A stretch of DNA of 60,801 bases, from contig CAJCIQ010000067.1 in NCBI GenBank assembly GCA_903970475.1, positions 1 through 60,801 of the forward strand. Reading direction: 5' to 3'. Of the stretch, positions 36,557 through 46,158 are shown in pieces. The stretch is from Beijerinckiaceae bacterium (lineage in GTDB: Bacteria; Bacteroidota; Bacteroidia; Chitinophagales; Chitinophagaceae). The translations under genes were made by a program, and so were the position numbers. The number at the start of each line of letters is the position of its first letter. Position 1 is the stretch's first letter. The notes under the pieces were generated by a model. The model saw only the letters and a program-made list of their open reading frames with translations. It was not told where the DNA came from and did no database searches.

Positions 36557-37810
36557 ATGCAATCGCTCACCACATTACAACCACTGGCAGTTGATGCCGC
36601 TTACGAGCGCCTGGGCAAGGTCGTGCGTAAGACCCCGCTGGAATACAACCAACGTCTATCCCAGCGCTACAACTGCCATGTGTACTTAAAGCGGGAGGAC
36701 CTTCAGGTCGTTCGCTCCTACAAGATCAGGGGCGCCTACAACATGATGGCCCAAATGTCACCCGAGGTATTGAGCCAGGGCGTCGTTTGCGCCAGCGCGG
36801 GCAATCATGCACAGGGATTTGCCTACGCCTGTTATCAGATGAAAGTGGAAGGTACCATCTACATGCCCACCATTACACCTAAGCAAAAATTGCAAATGGT
36901 GCGGAACTTTGGCGGAGACAGGGTTACTGTTGTGTTGGTGGGAGATACCTTCGACCAGTGCCTGGCAGAGGCATTAGCTTTTACAAAGGAAAAAGGAAAA
37001 ACATTTGTCCCCCCTTTCGACCATCCCTCTATCATCGAAGGACAGGCTACGGTGGGAAAAGAAATACTCGATGAATTATCCGGCATTGACCTCCTTTTTC
37101 TACCTGTGGGTGGGGGAGGATTGGCCTCAGGCGTAGGTTATTACTTCCGGACTTTCAGCCCTCAAACCAAAATCATTGGCGTGGAGCCCCAGGGCGCACC
37201 GTCTTTAACGATGGCCCTCAAATCGGGCGGCCCGGTTACCCTTCCCCAGATCGACACCTTCGTCGATGGGGCAGCGGTCAAACGCATAGGCGAAACAACC
37301 TATACCTATTGCAAAGAAGTACTCGATGACGTACAACTCATTCCGGAAGGACTGGTTTGCTCTACCATCATCCAATTATACAACGAAAACGCTATTGTGG
37401 CTGAACCCGCAGGCGCTTTAGCCATATCTGCCCTCAAAAGCTACCGGGGAGATTTGAAGGGAAAAACAGTGGTTTGTGTGGTAAGTGGAGGAAACAATGA
37501 CCTGGACAGGATGCCGGAGATCAGAGAGCGTTCCCTCCAGTATGAAGGGTTGAAGCACTATTTCCTGATCTCCTTTGCGCAGCGGTCGGGCGCCCTGAAG
37601 GAATTTTTAAACAACGTATTGGGACCCAACGATGATATTGTACGTTTTGAGTACATGCAAAAAACCAATAAAGAAGCTGGTCCCGCTTTGGTAGGCATCG
37701 AGTTGCAGGCCAGGGAAGATTATGAGTACCTCATTGGACGGATGAAGGCGCACCAGATCAATTATACCACCCTCAACGACAACGATAAGTTGTACGGTTA
37801 CCTGGTATAA
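36557..37810 (+). CDS. ilvA: threonine deaminase (biosynthetic type)
   Basis: IlvA deaminates threonine to 2-ketobutyrate, the entry to isoleucine. The PLP Lys is in REDLQVVRSYKIRGAYN (about residue 57), with the Gly loop LPVGGGGLASGVG and VVSGGNNDLDR. The 417-residue chain ends in one ACT-like domain (about residues 338-417, KHYFLISFAQRSGALKEFLN), as in the short biosynthetic group. The domain should carry isoleucine control. It is the last gene of the ilv set, 74 bp after ilvC. Confidence 0.95.
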   Translation: MQSLTTLQPLAVDAAYERLGKVVRKTPLEYNQRLSQRYNCHVYLKREDLQVVRSYKIRGAYNMMAQMSPEVLSQGVVCASAGNHAQGFAYACYQMKVEGTIYMPTITPKQKLQMVRNFGGDRVTVVLVGDTFDQCLAEALAFTKEKGKTFVPPFDHPSIIEGQATVGKEILDELSGIDLLFLPVGGGGLASGVGYYFRTFSPQTKIIGVEPQGAPSLTMALKSGGPVTLPQIDTFVDGAAVKRIGETTYTYCKEVLDDVQLIPEGLVCSTIIQLYNENAIVAEPAGALAISALKSYRGDLKGKTVVCVVSGGNNDLDRMPEIRERSLQYEGLKHYFLISFAQRSGALKEFLNNVLGPNDDIVRFEYMQKTNKEAGPALVGIELQAREDYEYLIGRMKAHQINYTTLNDNDKLYGYLV

Positions 37811-37950
37811 GGACCAGCTCCCAGGTATGGTGGAATCCAGTATAAGGATCAGTTACAAGTTGTACGGGGCCCTGATATGGGAGATACGCTACTGATTCAG
37901 TGGCTTAATCAAACCGCATTTTGAAAGATGTTCACATATTGTGGGTAATT

Positions 37951-37968
37951 TTTAGATAATTTTCTAAA
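37951..37968. promoter_or_regulatory. palindrome upstream of gltB, possible operator
   Basis: TTTAGA (37951-37956) and TCTAAA (37963-37968) form a perfect 6-bp dyad around 6 bp, in a very AT-rich stretch about 140 bp before gltB. A TAAATTTA box near 38010 may be the -7 element. The rest of 37811-38107 shows no gene. Confidence 0.35.
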
Positions 37969-38107
37969 TTATTGCCTAAATATTTAAAGAGAATTTAATA
38001 AAAGTTGTAAATTTATAGCCGATACTTAACGATTGCTGCCTCCGTACGCTGTTTTATTCATTACGAGTCGAAGTCATTGTTGTTGAACAAGTAAATCATT
38101 TATTGCT

Positions 38108-41100
38108 ATGAGTAATGGAGGCTTATATAGCGCTAGTTTCGAACATGATGCATGTGGAATTGGATTTGTCGCCAACATCAAAGGGCATAAATCCCATCAG
38201 ATTGTTTCTGACGCCCTGACCATCCTGGAAAACATGGAACACCGCGGTGCTTGTGGTTGTGAAAACAATACAGGAGACGGAGCGGGAATCATGATCCAAA
38301 CTCCCCACGAATTTTTCTTCGAAGAATGTCTGAAACTGGGTGTACACCTCCCGGCTTATGGTCGTTATGGCGTAGGGGTGCTGTTTTTTCCCCGTGAAAT
38401 TAGACTCAGGGAAGAATGCAGGTCCATTTTCCAGAGAGCAGCTGAAAAACTGGGGTTGGAAATACTGACCTATCGCAGGGTTCCCGTAGTAGCCGATCCC
38501 ATCGGCGCTATGGCTTTGTCGGTAGAGCCTGAGATGGAGCAGGTCTTTATTGCCTGTCCCGATCATATCGTTAACCCCGATGACTTTGAACGAAAGTTGT
38601 TCGTCCTGCGCAATTATGCTACTTCCATCATACGCAATACAGTTCGCAAAGACGCCATTGCTTTTTACATTGCTTCCCTTTCCTACAAAACCGTCGTATA
38701 CAAGGGTCAATTGACCTCTGGTCAGGTAAGGCAATATTTTACCGATTTATCGCATAAGCGTTTGGTATCAGCTTTTGGGTTGGTTCACTCCCGCTTTGCT
38801 ACCAATACCTTCCCTTCCTGGGATCTGGCACAACCCTTCCGTTTCATTGCCCACAACGGGGAAATCAATACCCTGGCTGGTAATCTGAACTGGCTTAAGA
38901 CCAGTGAAGGGGGCTTTATTTCCAATTACTTTTCCAAAGAAGAGATGGATATGCTCCTGCCCATTGTCAATGGGGCACAGTCTGACTCCGCCTGTCTGGA
39001 TAACGTTATAGAATTGCTTTCTCTTACCGGCCGCTCCCTGCCGCATGTAATGATGATGCTGATTCCTGAAGCCTGGGATGGTAACGAACAAATGGACCCG
39101 ATGAAGAAGGCCTTTTACGAATACCATGCTTCCATCATGGAACCATGGGACGGCCCCGCTTCCATTTCCTTTACTGACGGCAAGATCATTGGCGCCACCC
39201 TGGACCGCAACGGTCTCAGGCCCTCCCGTTATGCCATCACCTCTGACGACAGGGTTATCATGGCTTCTGAAACGGGTGCCCTTCCGGTTGATCCTAAGTT
39301 GATCATCGAAAAAGGAAGACTACAACCTGGCAAAATGTTCGTCGTGGACATGGAGCAAGGCCGTATCATCAGTGATGACGAACTCAAACAAACCATCTGT
39401 TCCGCCAAACCTTACGGGGAATGGTTGAACAAATATAAGATCCGCTTGGACGAGCTCCCAGAGCCCCGGGTGACATTTACACATCTGGAATCCGATCAAA
39501 TATTTAAGTACCAGAAGTCATTCGGTTATTCTACCGAAGACCTGGATACCATCATTGCCCCCATGGCCACTACGGGTAAAGAACCCATTGGTTCTATGGG
39601 TAATGATACGCCGCTAGCCGTCCTCAGTGACCAACCGCAACACCTGGCCAATTACTTTAAACAGTTGTTTGCCCAGGTAACCAATCCGCCCATCGATCCC
39701 ATCAGGGAAAGGATGGTGATGTCTCTGGCTACCTTCGTCGGTTCCACCGACAACATGCTGGCCGAAGACCCCCTGGCCTGCCATACCGTGGCATTGCAGC
39801 ACCCTGTGCTGCATAACCATGATTTGGAGAAGATTCGCAGTATTGATACGGGCATTTTCCAGGCCAAAACCCTACAGACTTATTTCAGGGCCAGCGGCCA
39901 GCCAGGTGCCTTGAAAGCAGGTCTGGACCGTCTTTGCCGCTATGCGGTAGATGCCGTGGCTGATGGGTTTAAGGTATTGGTGCTTACAGACAGAGCCATT
40001 GACTCAGAACATGCCAGCATTCCATCTCTGTTGGCGGTTTCTGCTGTTCACCATCATTTGTCCCGCAAAGGGCTCAGGGGAAAGGTCGGTATCGTGGTAG
40101 AGGCGGGAGACGTATGGGAAGTACATCATTTCGCCTGCCTGATTGGCTTCGGCGCTACTGCTGTAAATCCTTACCTGGCTTTATCTACCATCCGGGACAT
40201 GAAACTGTCTGGCAAGTTGGAAACAACTTTGGATGCAGAACAGCTCAAAAAGAATTATATCAAAGCAGTTTGTGACGGGCTGTTGAAGGTGTTCTCGAAA
40301 ATGGGCATCTCCACCCTTCAATCTTATCAGGGGGCACAGATATTCGAAATCATCGGGCTTAACCGTTCGGTAGTTGATACCTACTTCACCGGTGCCGTTT
40401 CCCGTATAGAGGGCATGGGACTCGATGAAATCGCCAGGGAAATCCTGGCCAGGCACTATACCGGATTCTCCCGCAAGGAAGCGCCAGTGGACAGGCTTTC
40501 CGTAGGTGGGGTTTACCAATGGAAACGCAAAGGGGAGGCTCACTTGTTCAATCCCCAAAGCATACATTTCTTGCAGGTCGCTACGCGAACCAATGACTAT
40601 GCCACCTTCCAGAAGTATTCCAAGGTGATCAACGATCAGGATGAAAAAACCGTTACCTTACGCAGCCTGCTCACCTTTAAGCGCACCCGTCCATCCATTC
40701 CGTTAGATGAAGTGGAACCCGCAGAAGCCATTTTCCCGCGTTTTGCGACAGGGGCTATGTCTTTTGGATCCATTTCCCACGAAGCCCACTCCACACTGGC
40801 CATTGCCATGAATCGCCTCAAAGCGAAAAGCAATACAGGGGAAGGCGGGGAAGACGATAGTCGGTATGAAAAGCTACCCAATGGGGATTCTTTGCGTTCG
40901 GCTATCAAACAGGTGGCCTCCGCCCGCTTTGGGGTGACCAGTCTTTACCTGACGGAATCAGACGAGCTCCAGATTAAAATGGCCCAGGGAGCCAAACCCG
41001 GAGAAGGGGGACAGTTACCCGGTCATAAGGTAGACGAATGGATTGCCAAAACCAGACATGCTACACCAGGAGTAGGATTAATTTCTCCTCCTCCTCACCA

Positions 41101-42703
41101 CGATATTTATTCTATCGAAGACCTTGCTCAACTTATCTTCGATTTGAAGAATGCCAACCGGGCTGCAAGGATCAGCGTTAAGCTGGTGTCTAAGGCAGGG
41201 GTTGGTACCATAGCCGCAGGGGTGGCCAAAGCAAAAGCCGATCTGATCGTTATTGCAGGCCACGACGGGGGCACAGGCGCTTCACCCATCAGCTCTATCC
41301 GCCACGCAGGTATGCCCTGGGAACTTGGTCTGGCCGAAACCCACCAGACCCTGGTGCGTAATAAACTCCGCAGCCGGGTAACCGTTCAAACGGATGGACA
41401 ACTGCGTACCGGCAGGGACCTGGCTGTGGCCGCCCTGTTGGGTGCCGAAGAGTGGGGGATAGCCACTGCTGCCCTGGTCGTGGAAGGTTGTATCATGATG
41501 CGTAAGTGTCATGTCAATACCTGTCCGGTTGGCATCGCTACCCAGGATCCGGAACTGCGCAGCCGCTTTACCGGCGATCCCGATCACGTGGTGAATTTCT
41601 TCACCATGCTTACCAGGGAGCTTCGCGAAATTATGGCTGAGTTAGGATTCCGTACAATCAATGAAATGGTTGGACAGGTAGACAATCTGCAAGTAAAAGA
41701 AGGCATTAAACATTGGAAATACAGCAAACTGGATCTGTCTCCCATGTTGTATCAGGAGCCCGCTGCGGCCAGCACCGGACTCTACAAACAGGAAGAACAG
41801 GATCATGGATTGGAGGGTATCCTGGATTGGAAACTGCTTAAGGCAGCCGCTCCGGCCCTGGAAGGAGCCAAGAAGGTACATGCTTCCTTCCCCCTGAAAA
41901 ACACAGACAGAACCGTAGGCACCTTACTCAGCAACGAGATCACTAAAATATACCGGGCTGCCGGATTACCCGACGATACGGTGCACTTCAAATTCACAGG
42001 TACTGCCGGGCAGTCATACGGCGCCTTTGCTACGCGTGGTTTGACGCTGGAGCTGGAAGGGGACGCCAATGATTACTTTGGTAAAGGCCTTTCCGGTGCA
42101 AGGTTGGTTACTTATCCCAGCAGCTCCGCCGGGTTTGTGGCCGAGGATAATATCATCATCGGAAACGTTGCCTTGTACGGGGCAACCGCCGGTGAGATCT
42201 ATGTAAGGGGTAAAGCAGGTGAACGCTTTGCCGTCCGTAACTCTGGCGCTTCTGCCGTGGTAGAGGGTGTGGGAGACCATGGTTGTGAGTACATGACTGG
42301 AGGTAGGGTAGCCATCCTGGGAAATACAGGACGCAATTTCGCCGCTGGTATGAGTGGTGGTATTGCTTACGTCTACGACGTTAGCGGACGTTTCCCCGGC
42401 CAATGCAACATGGAAATGGTGGACCTGGATCCCCTGGACGCTTCCGATATAGCTCAGTTACAGGGCATGATCAGCCGGCACTATGAATTTACCGGCAGTG
42501 CTGTAGCGCGCTTTATCCTTGATGACTGGGACAACCAGCTCAGGCACTTCGTCAAAGTCTTCCCTCAGGAATACAAGCGCGTGTTGCAGGAGCAGGCAGC
42601 TGCACTTGGTCAGCCCGCGGGTCACGGACATGCCGTCCCTCATGGACAGCCAGGTTCCAACGGCGTATCCACCCTTAAGGAAACCGCGAAAGCAAAGCGT
42701 TAA
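38108..42703 (+). CDS. gltB: glutamate synthase large subunit
   Basis: GltB makes glutamate from 2-ketoglutarate and the ammonia of glutamine. The 1531-residue chain begins with a 14-residue propeptide, then the class II amidotransferase domain with catalytic Cys15 in FEHDACGIGFVANI. The central and FMN-binding domains follow (IVIAGHDGGTGASPISSIRHAG, with the [3Fe-4S] cysteines in MMRKCHVNTCPVGIATQ). The C-terminal beta-helix domain ends the enzyme (GGRVAILGNTGRNFAAGMSG). A tail rich in His, Gly and Pro (GHGHAVPHGQPGSNG) is unusual. gltD follows 39 bp later. Confidence 0.97.
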   Translation: MSNGGLYSASFEHDACGIGFVANIKGHKSHQIVSDALTILENMEHRGACGCENNTGDGAGIMIQTPHEFFFEECLKLGVHLPAYGRYGVGVLFFPREIRLREECRSIFQRAAEKLGLEILTYRRVPVVADPIGAMALSVEPEMEQVFIACPDHIVNPDDFERKLFVLRNYATSIIRNTVRKDAIAFYIASLSYKTVVYKGQLTSGQVRQYFTDLSHKRLVSAFGLVHSRFATNTFPSWDLAQPFRFIAHNGEINTLAGNLNWLKTSEGGFISNYFSKEEMDMLLPIVNGAQSDSACLDNVIELLSLTGRSLPHVMMMLIPEAWDGNEQMDPMKKAFYEYHASIMEPWDGPASISFTDGKIIGATLDRNGLRPSRYAITSDDRVIMASETGALPVDPKLIIEKGRLQPGKMFVVDMEQGRIISDDELKQTICSAKPYGEWLNKYKIRLDELPEPRVTFTHLESDQIFKYQKSFGYSTEDLDTIIAPMATTGKEPIGSMGNDTPLAVLSDQPQHLANYFKQLFAQVTNPPIDPIRERMVMSLATFVGSTDNMLAEDPLACHTVALQHPVLHNHDLEKIRSIDTGIFQAKTLQTYFRASGQPGALKAGLDRLCRYAVDAVADGFKVLVLTDRAIDSEHASIPSLLAVSAVHHHLSRKGLRGKVGIVVEAGDVWEVHHFACLIGFGATAVNPYLALSTIRDMKLSGKLETTLDAEQLKKNYIKAVCDGLLKVFSKMGISTLQSYQGAQIFEIIGLNRSVVDTYFTGAVSRIEGMGLDEIAREILARHYTGFSRKEAPVDRLSVGGVYQWKRKGEAHLFNPQSIHFLQVATRTNDYATFQKYSKVINDQDEKTVTLRSLLTFKRTRPSIPLDEVEPAEAIFPRFATGAMSFGSISHEAHSTLAIAMNRLKAKSNTGEGGEDDSRYEKLPNGDSLRSAIKQVASARFGVTSLYLTESDELQIKMAQGAKPGEGGQLPGHKVDEWIAKTRHATPGVGLISPPPHHDIYSIEDLAQLIFDLKNANRAARISVKLVSKAGVGTIAAGVAKAKADLIVIAGHDGGTGASPISSIRHAGMPWELGLAETHQTLVRNKLRSRVTVQTDGQLRTGRDLAVAALLGAEEWGIATAALVVEGCIMMRKCHVNTCPVGIATQDPELRSRFTGDPDHVVNFFTMLTRELREIMAELGFRTINEMVGQVDNLQVKEGIKHWKYSKLDLSPMLYQEPAAASTGLYKQEEQDHGLEGILDWKLLKAAAPALEGAKKVHASFPLKNTDRTVGTLLSNEITKIYRAAGLPDDTVHFKFTGTAGQSYGAFATRGLTLELEGDANDYFGKGLSGARLVTYPSSSAGFVAEDNIIIGNVALYGATAGEIYVRGKAGERFAVRNSGASAVVEGVGDHGCEYMTGGRVAILGNTGRNFAAGMSGGIAYVYDVSGRFPGQCNMEMVDLDPLDASDIAQLQGMISRHYEFTGSAVARFILDDWDNQLRHFVKVFPQEYKRVLQEQAAALGQPAGHGHAVPHGQPGSNGVSTLKETAKAKR

Positions 42704-42742
42704 TCGTCCACCAATTTGTACATCCAGAATTGATTATATACA

Positions 42743-44221
42743 ATGGGTAAACCAACCGGATTTTTGGAATTTACCAGGGAGTCACCTGCCAAACGTTCCG
42801 CAGAAGCACGCGTCAACGATTACAATGAATTTGTGGAAAGGCTCGATGATGCCGGACTCAACCGTCAGGCAGCCAGGTGTATGAACTGTGGCATTCCCTT
42901 TTGCCATAATGGTTGTCCTTTGGGCAACGTCATCCCGGAGTTCAACGACGCGGTATACAAGAAAAGCTGGGCGGAGGCATATGAAATCCTGTCCTCCACC
43001 AATAACTTTCCAGAGTTCACCGGTCGTATTTGTCCGGCGCCTTGCGAAAGTGCTTGTGTATTGGGTATTAACCAACCGCCCGTAGCCATAGAAGAAATCG
43101 AAAAACATATCATAGAAATTGCTTTTGATCAAGGATTAGTGAAACCCAAGGCGCCCAAAGTCCGTTCAGGCAAAAAGGTAGCCGTGATCGGCTCAGGTCC
43201 CGCCGGGCTGGCTACAGCAGCCCAACTCAATGCGGCGGGTCACCAGGTAACCGTGTATGAAAGGGATGATGCCCCAGGAGGGTTATTGCGCTATGGTATC
43301 CCTGACTTTAAATTGGAAAAATGGGTCGTTGAACGACGTATCCAATTGATGAAGGATGAAGGAGTTGAGTTCAGGGTAAACGCCAATGTAGGTGTAAATA
43401 TCTCCATCAATGATATTCTAAGGGAATATCAGGCCATCGTACTGGCCGGCGGCAGTACCATACCCAGGGATCTGCCTGTTCCGGGCCGGGAATTGGATGG
43501 GGTACACTTTGCCATGGATTTTTTAAAGCAGCAAAATAAGCGAGTCGCAAGCATAAAAGAAGAGGGTATAATCGACATCATGGCCACCGGGAAAAATGTG
43601 GTCGTGATCGGTGGTGGGGATACCGGTTCCGACTGTGTGGGCACATCCAACCGCCATGGAGCGGCTACGGTTACTCAATTTGAGCTCATGCCACAACCAC
43701 CCACCACCAGAACTACGTATATGCCTTGGCCCTCTTACCCAATGCTCCTGAAAACCACCTCTTCTCATGAGGAAGGTTGTGAGCGTCACTGGGCAATAGC
43801 TACAAAATCATTTATCGGAGATGAAAATGGGAAACTCAAAGCCTTAAAAGTAGTGGAACTCGAATGGGCCATTACCGAAGAAGGAAGGCCTGCCCGTTTT
43901 GTGGAAAAGGAAGGCACCGAAAGGGAGATCCCCTGTGAGCTGGCTTTGCTGGCCATGGGCTTTGTTTCTCCCCAGAAAGAAGGCCTGCTCAGTCAACTGG
44001 GTGTGGAATTAGACGAAAGGGGTAATGTAAAAGCAACGGAAAAGAACTATCAGACCAATATTGGTAAAATATTTACGGCTGGGGATATGCGTAGGGGACA
44101 ATCATTGGTAGTTTGGGCTATCAGTGAGGGCCGTGAATGTGCGAGGAAAGTAGATGAGTTCCTGATGGGGTATTCTTTACTGGAGAGCAAGGATCGCTCT
44201 CTGATCAGCCAGGCTGTGTAA
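42743..44221 (+). CDS. gltD: glutamate synthase small subunit
   Basis: GltD passes electrons from NADPH to GltB. The 492-residue protein has the N-terminal Cys motifs for two iron-sulfur clusters (CMNCGIPFCHNGCPLGN and CPAPCESACV), the FAD-binding VAVIGSGPAGLATAAQLN, the NADPH-binding VVVIGGGDTGSDCVGTS and the C-terminal GKIFTAGDMRRGQSLVVWAI. With gltB it supplies the glutamate that the branched-chain aminotransferase would need. Confidence 0.97.
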   Translation: MGKPTGFLEFTRESPAKRSAEARVNDYNEFVERLDDAGLNRQAARCMNCGIPFCHNGCPLGNVIPEFNDAVYKKSWAEAYEILSSTNNFPEFTGRICPAPCESACVLGINQPPVAIEEIEKHIIEIAFDQGLVKPKAPKVRSGKKVAVIGSGPAGLATAAQLNAAGHQVTVYERDDAPGGLLRYGIPDFKLEKWVVERRIQLMKDEGVEFRVNANVGVNISINDILREYQAIVLAGGSTIPRDLPVPGRELDGVHFAMDFLKQQNKRVASIKEEGIIDIMATGKNVVVIGGGDTGSDCVGTSNRHGAATVTQFELMPQPPTTRTTYMPWPSYPMLLKTTSSHEEGCERHWAIATKSFIGDENGKLKALKVVELEWAITEEGRPARFVEKEGTEREIPCELALLAMGFVSPQKEGLLSQLGVELDERGNVKATEKNYQTNIGKIFTAGDMRRGQSLVVWAISEGRECARKVDEFLMGYSLLESKDRSLISQAV

Positions 44222-44258
44222 ACCCGACATAGCGTTTTTTTCTTCATGTCTCGATGGG

Positions 44259-44285
44259 AGCCCCGAATTCATTCGGGGCTTTTGT
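44259..44285 (+). terminator. intrinsic terminator of gltBD
   Basis: Stem AGCCCCGAA (44259-44267) / TTCGGGGCT (44272-44280) with a 4-nt loop, followed by TTTG. It overlaps the left arm of the longer palindrome at 44279-44341. Confidence 0.75.
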
Positions 44286-44341
44286 TATCTGGGCGGACGG
44301 AGGCTTTTAAAATTTAGCCTCCGCCGGCCAGATAACAAAAG
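44279..44341. repeat. 63-bp imperfect palindrome
   Basis: The outer arms CTTTTGTTATCTGG (44279-44292) and CCAGATAACAAAAG (44328-44341) are perfect complements. The inner arms CGGAGGCT (44298-44305) and AGCCTCCG (44316-44323) form a second perfect stem around an AT-rich loop. Two stems with small internal bulges make one long hairpin. It looks like a miniature repeat element, not a terminator. Confidence 0.7.
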
Positions 44342-44348
44342 TGTCTTA

Positions 44349-44880
44349 TGATGGCCCTTCGGGCAGGGCGCCTGTGGCGGCCTAGGGGCGCTTCGCTGCG
44401 CTACGCAAACCGCCTCGCTGACGCGGAATACAGGGTTGTCGTCTAAGGCGCTGACGTGCAATAAAAAATAAAAGATATATAGATATCACTCATGCTATAT
44501 CCCAGAATACAATTTATCAAAATGATTTTGATATCTTGAATTCTGGGGAGTCACATGGGGGGTGGCGCGAATTGAATATAAGGCGGTCCGGCCCAAACTA
44601 AGTCCAAACGGGGGGCTATCGCGCCTTTGGCGTATAATTGTGGTCGTCGCTTGGGTCACTGACGCAAAATACAGGGCTGTCGCCCAAGGCACTCGCGCGC
44701 TGTAACGGGTTATATTGATATCGTCCCTATATCAAGAATTCAATTTATCAAAGTCATTTTGATATCTTGAATTCTAATTAGGTACAAGTGTGTGGCACGA
44801 AATGAATACAGGGCGAGCTGGCCCAAACCTTTGTTAAACATACCTCACAGCCCTCTCAGGGCCGCTTAAATCGACTTACT
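44349..44880. repeat. degenerate tandem duplication with paired hairpins (non-coding)
   Basis: This gene-free stretch begins with the 18-mer shared with 8272-8289. Two diverged units of about 230-240 bp follow. Each has a GC-rich part (ATACAGGGNTGTCG at 44429 and 44670) and an AT-rich hairpin: 44503-44545 (18 of 21 positions paired) and 44735-44775. Both hairpins share TTTATCAAA and TTTTGATATCTTGAATTCT-like arms. Codon-like structure is absent. It is a composite intergenic repeat of the genome. Confidence 0.65.
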
Positions 44881-44892
44881 TTTGGGGCCTTT

Positions 44893-46158
44893 ATGTCGAA
44901 CCGTCATTTCTTTTCAATAACCTTTTTGGCCCTGGTCAGCCTACTGACGCCAGGAATAAGTATCGCACAAACAAGCGCAGCGGTCAGGAAACCCCAGACT
45001 GGCGCCAAAACGCATACAGCCTCCAAACCCAAAGCGGCGATCAAGCCCGGTCATCCTTTTTGGGCCACCACGATACTGCAAGCCCAGGACTGGACGACCC
45101 AGGCCAAAGGCGTCGTGCTGGTGCGTTGGGTATTTCCGGGTAGTCCGGACAGTACAAAAGCTACTGATAAGATCTTGAAGAGCCCCATTTTGATAGATAG
45201 CCTGAAGCGCTATGCAGCAGGCGGCGTATTCGTTCACACAAATGATACCAGCGCCACCCAATTTCATGACGATGAAGAAGAAAGCGCTTTTCTGTTTATC
45301 AACGACGTTGGTACCGTTTTGTACCGTTTCGATGGGTTGAATCCCAGTGCAAAGGATTACCTCAGCGGGATGCATCAGGCAGTGGCTATGAAGAAGGCGG
45401 CGGATGATTTAAAGTTCCTGGAATGGGGACGGATGATGGGCAATCAAAACCAGGACACCCTGGAGAGGATCATCGGTCTTAGAAACAGGTTGGATATGCC
45501 GACCGATAGCCTGTTAGACATATACATCTATAACCTGCCCGTAGACTCCGGAAAATCCTTAAGGGTATTGCGCTTCCTGGCGCAACAAGCGCCCGTGCTC
45601 AATGGATATGCTAATGAGTTGCTCAGGCAGGACCCAACCCTGTTTAAGTTGGTATGGGAGGGGATGCCCATGCCGGAAAGGATTGGGATTAATAACCGGG
45701 TGATTGAAAAGACCTGGAAAAAGGCCATTGTAGATCAAGATCCTGAACTGGCTAAACTCGCTGCCACTTATGCGGGATCGACCAATCGTAGCCCTGCTGC
45801 CCAGGTCAGAGCCTTCCAGGGGATCATGATGGAATATTATTTCGGGATGCAGGATACGGGCAAGTTCTTAGAAATAGCTGGTACCTATTACGATCGGTTT
45901 CTCATGCCCATCAATGCCGATTCACTTAAACAGGAAGATTCAGCTCATCAACGCGTGGGTGCACTTTCGGTTTGCCGGTTTGTGGGCAGCCAACTCTCTA
46001 AAGGGGCCTATAGGGTAAGTTTGTTCTCTTCAGATCCCGCCTTGCTCAAGCAGGCCAATGCTTGGGCAAGGCGGGCCGCTGAGTTGTATAATACGCCTCA
46101 GACAAGAGAAGTCGCAGCACTCCTGGAAGCCAAGGGTAAGCCTACGGCGGGGCGTTAG
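44893..46158 (+). CDS. secreted protein of unknown function
   Basis: A 421-residue protein with a signal peptide (MSNRHFFSITFLALVSLLTP, cleavage near SIAQ) and a basic Ala/Lys/Thr-rich linker. A segment of about 100 residues (WTTQAKGVVLVRWVFPGSPDS to SAFLFINDVGTVLYRFDG) has the strand order of a thioredoxin-like fold without active-site cysteines. The rest is helical. It converges on the next gene, with 4 bp of overlap at the stop codons. Function not recognised. Confidence 0.72.
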   Translation: MSNRHFFSITFLALVSLLTPGISIAQTSAAVRKPQTGAKTHTASKPKAAIKPGHPFWATTILQAQDWTTQAKGVVLVRWVFPGSPDSTKATDKILKSPILIDSLKRYAAGGVFVHTNDTSATQFHDDEEESAFLFINDVGTVLYRFDGLNPSAKDYLSGMHQAVAMKKAADDLKFLEWGRMMGNQNQDTLERIIGLRNRLDMPTDSLLDIYIYNLPVDSGKSLRVLRFLAQQAPVLNGYANELLRQDPTLFKLVWEGMPMPERIGINNRVIEKTWKKAIVDQDPELAKLAATYAGSTNRSPAAQVRAFQGIMMEYYFGMQDTGKFLEIAGTYYDRFLMPINADSLKQEDSAHQRVGALSVCRFVGSQLSKGAYRVSLFSSDPALLKQANAWARRAAELYNTPQTREVAALLEAKGKPTAGR

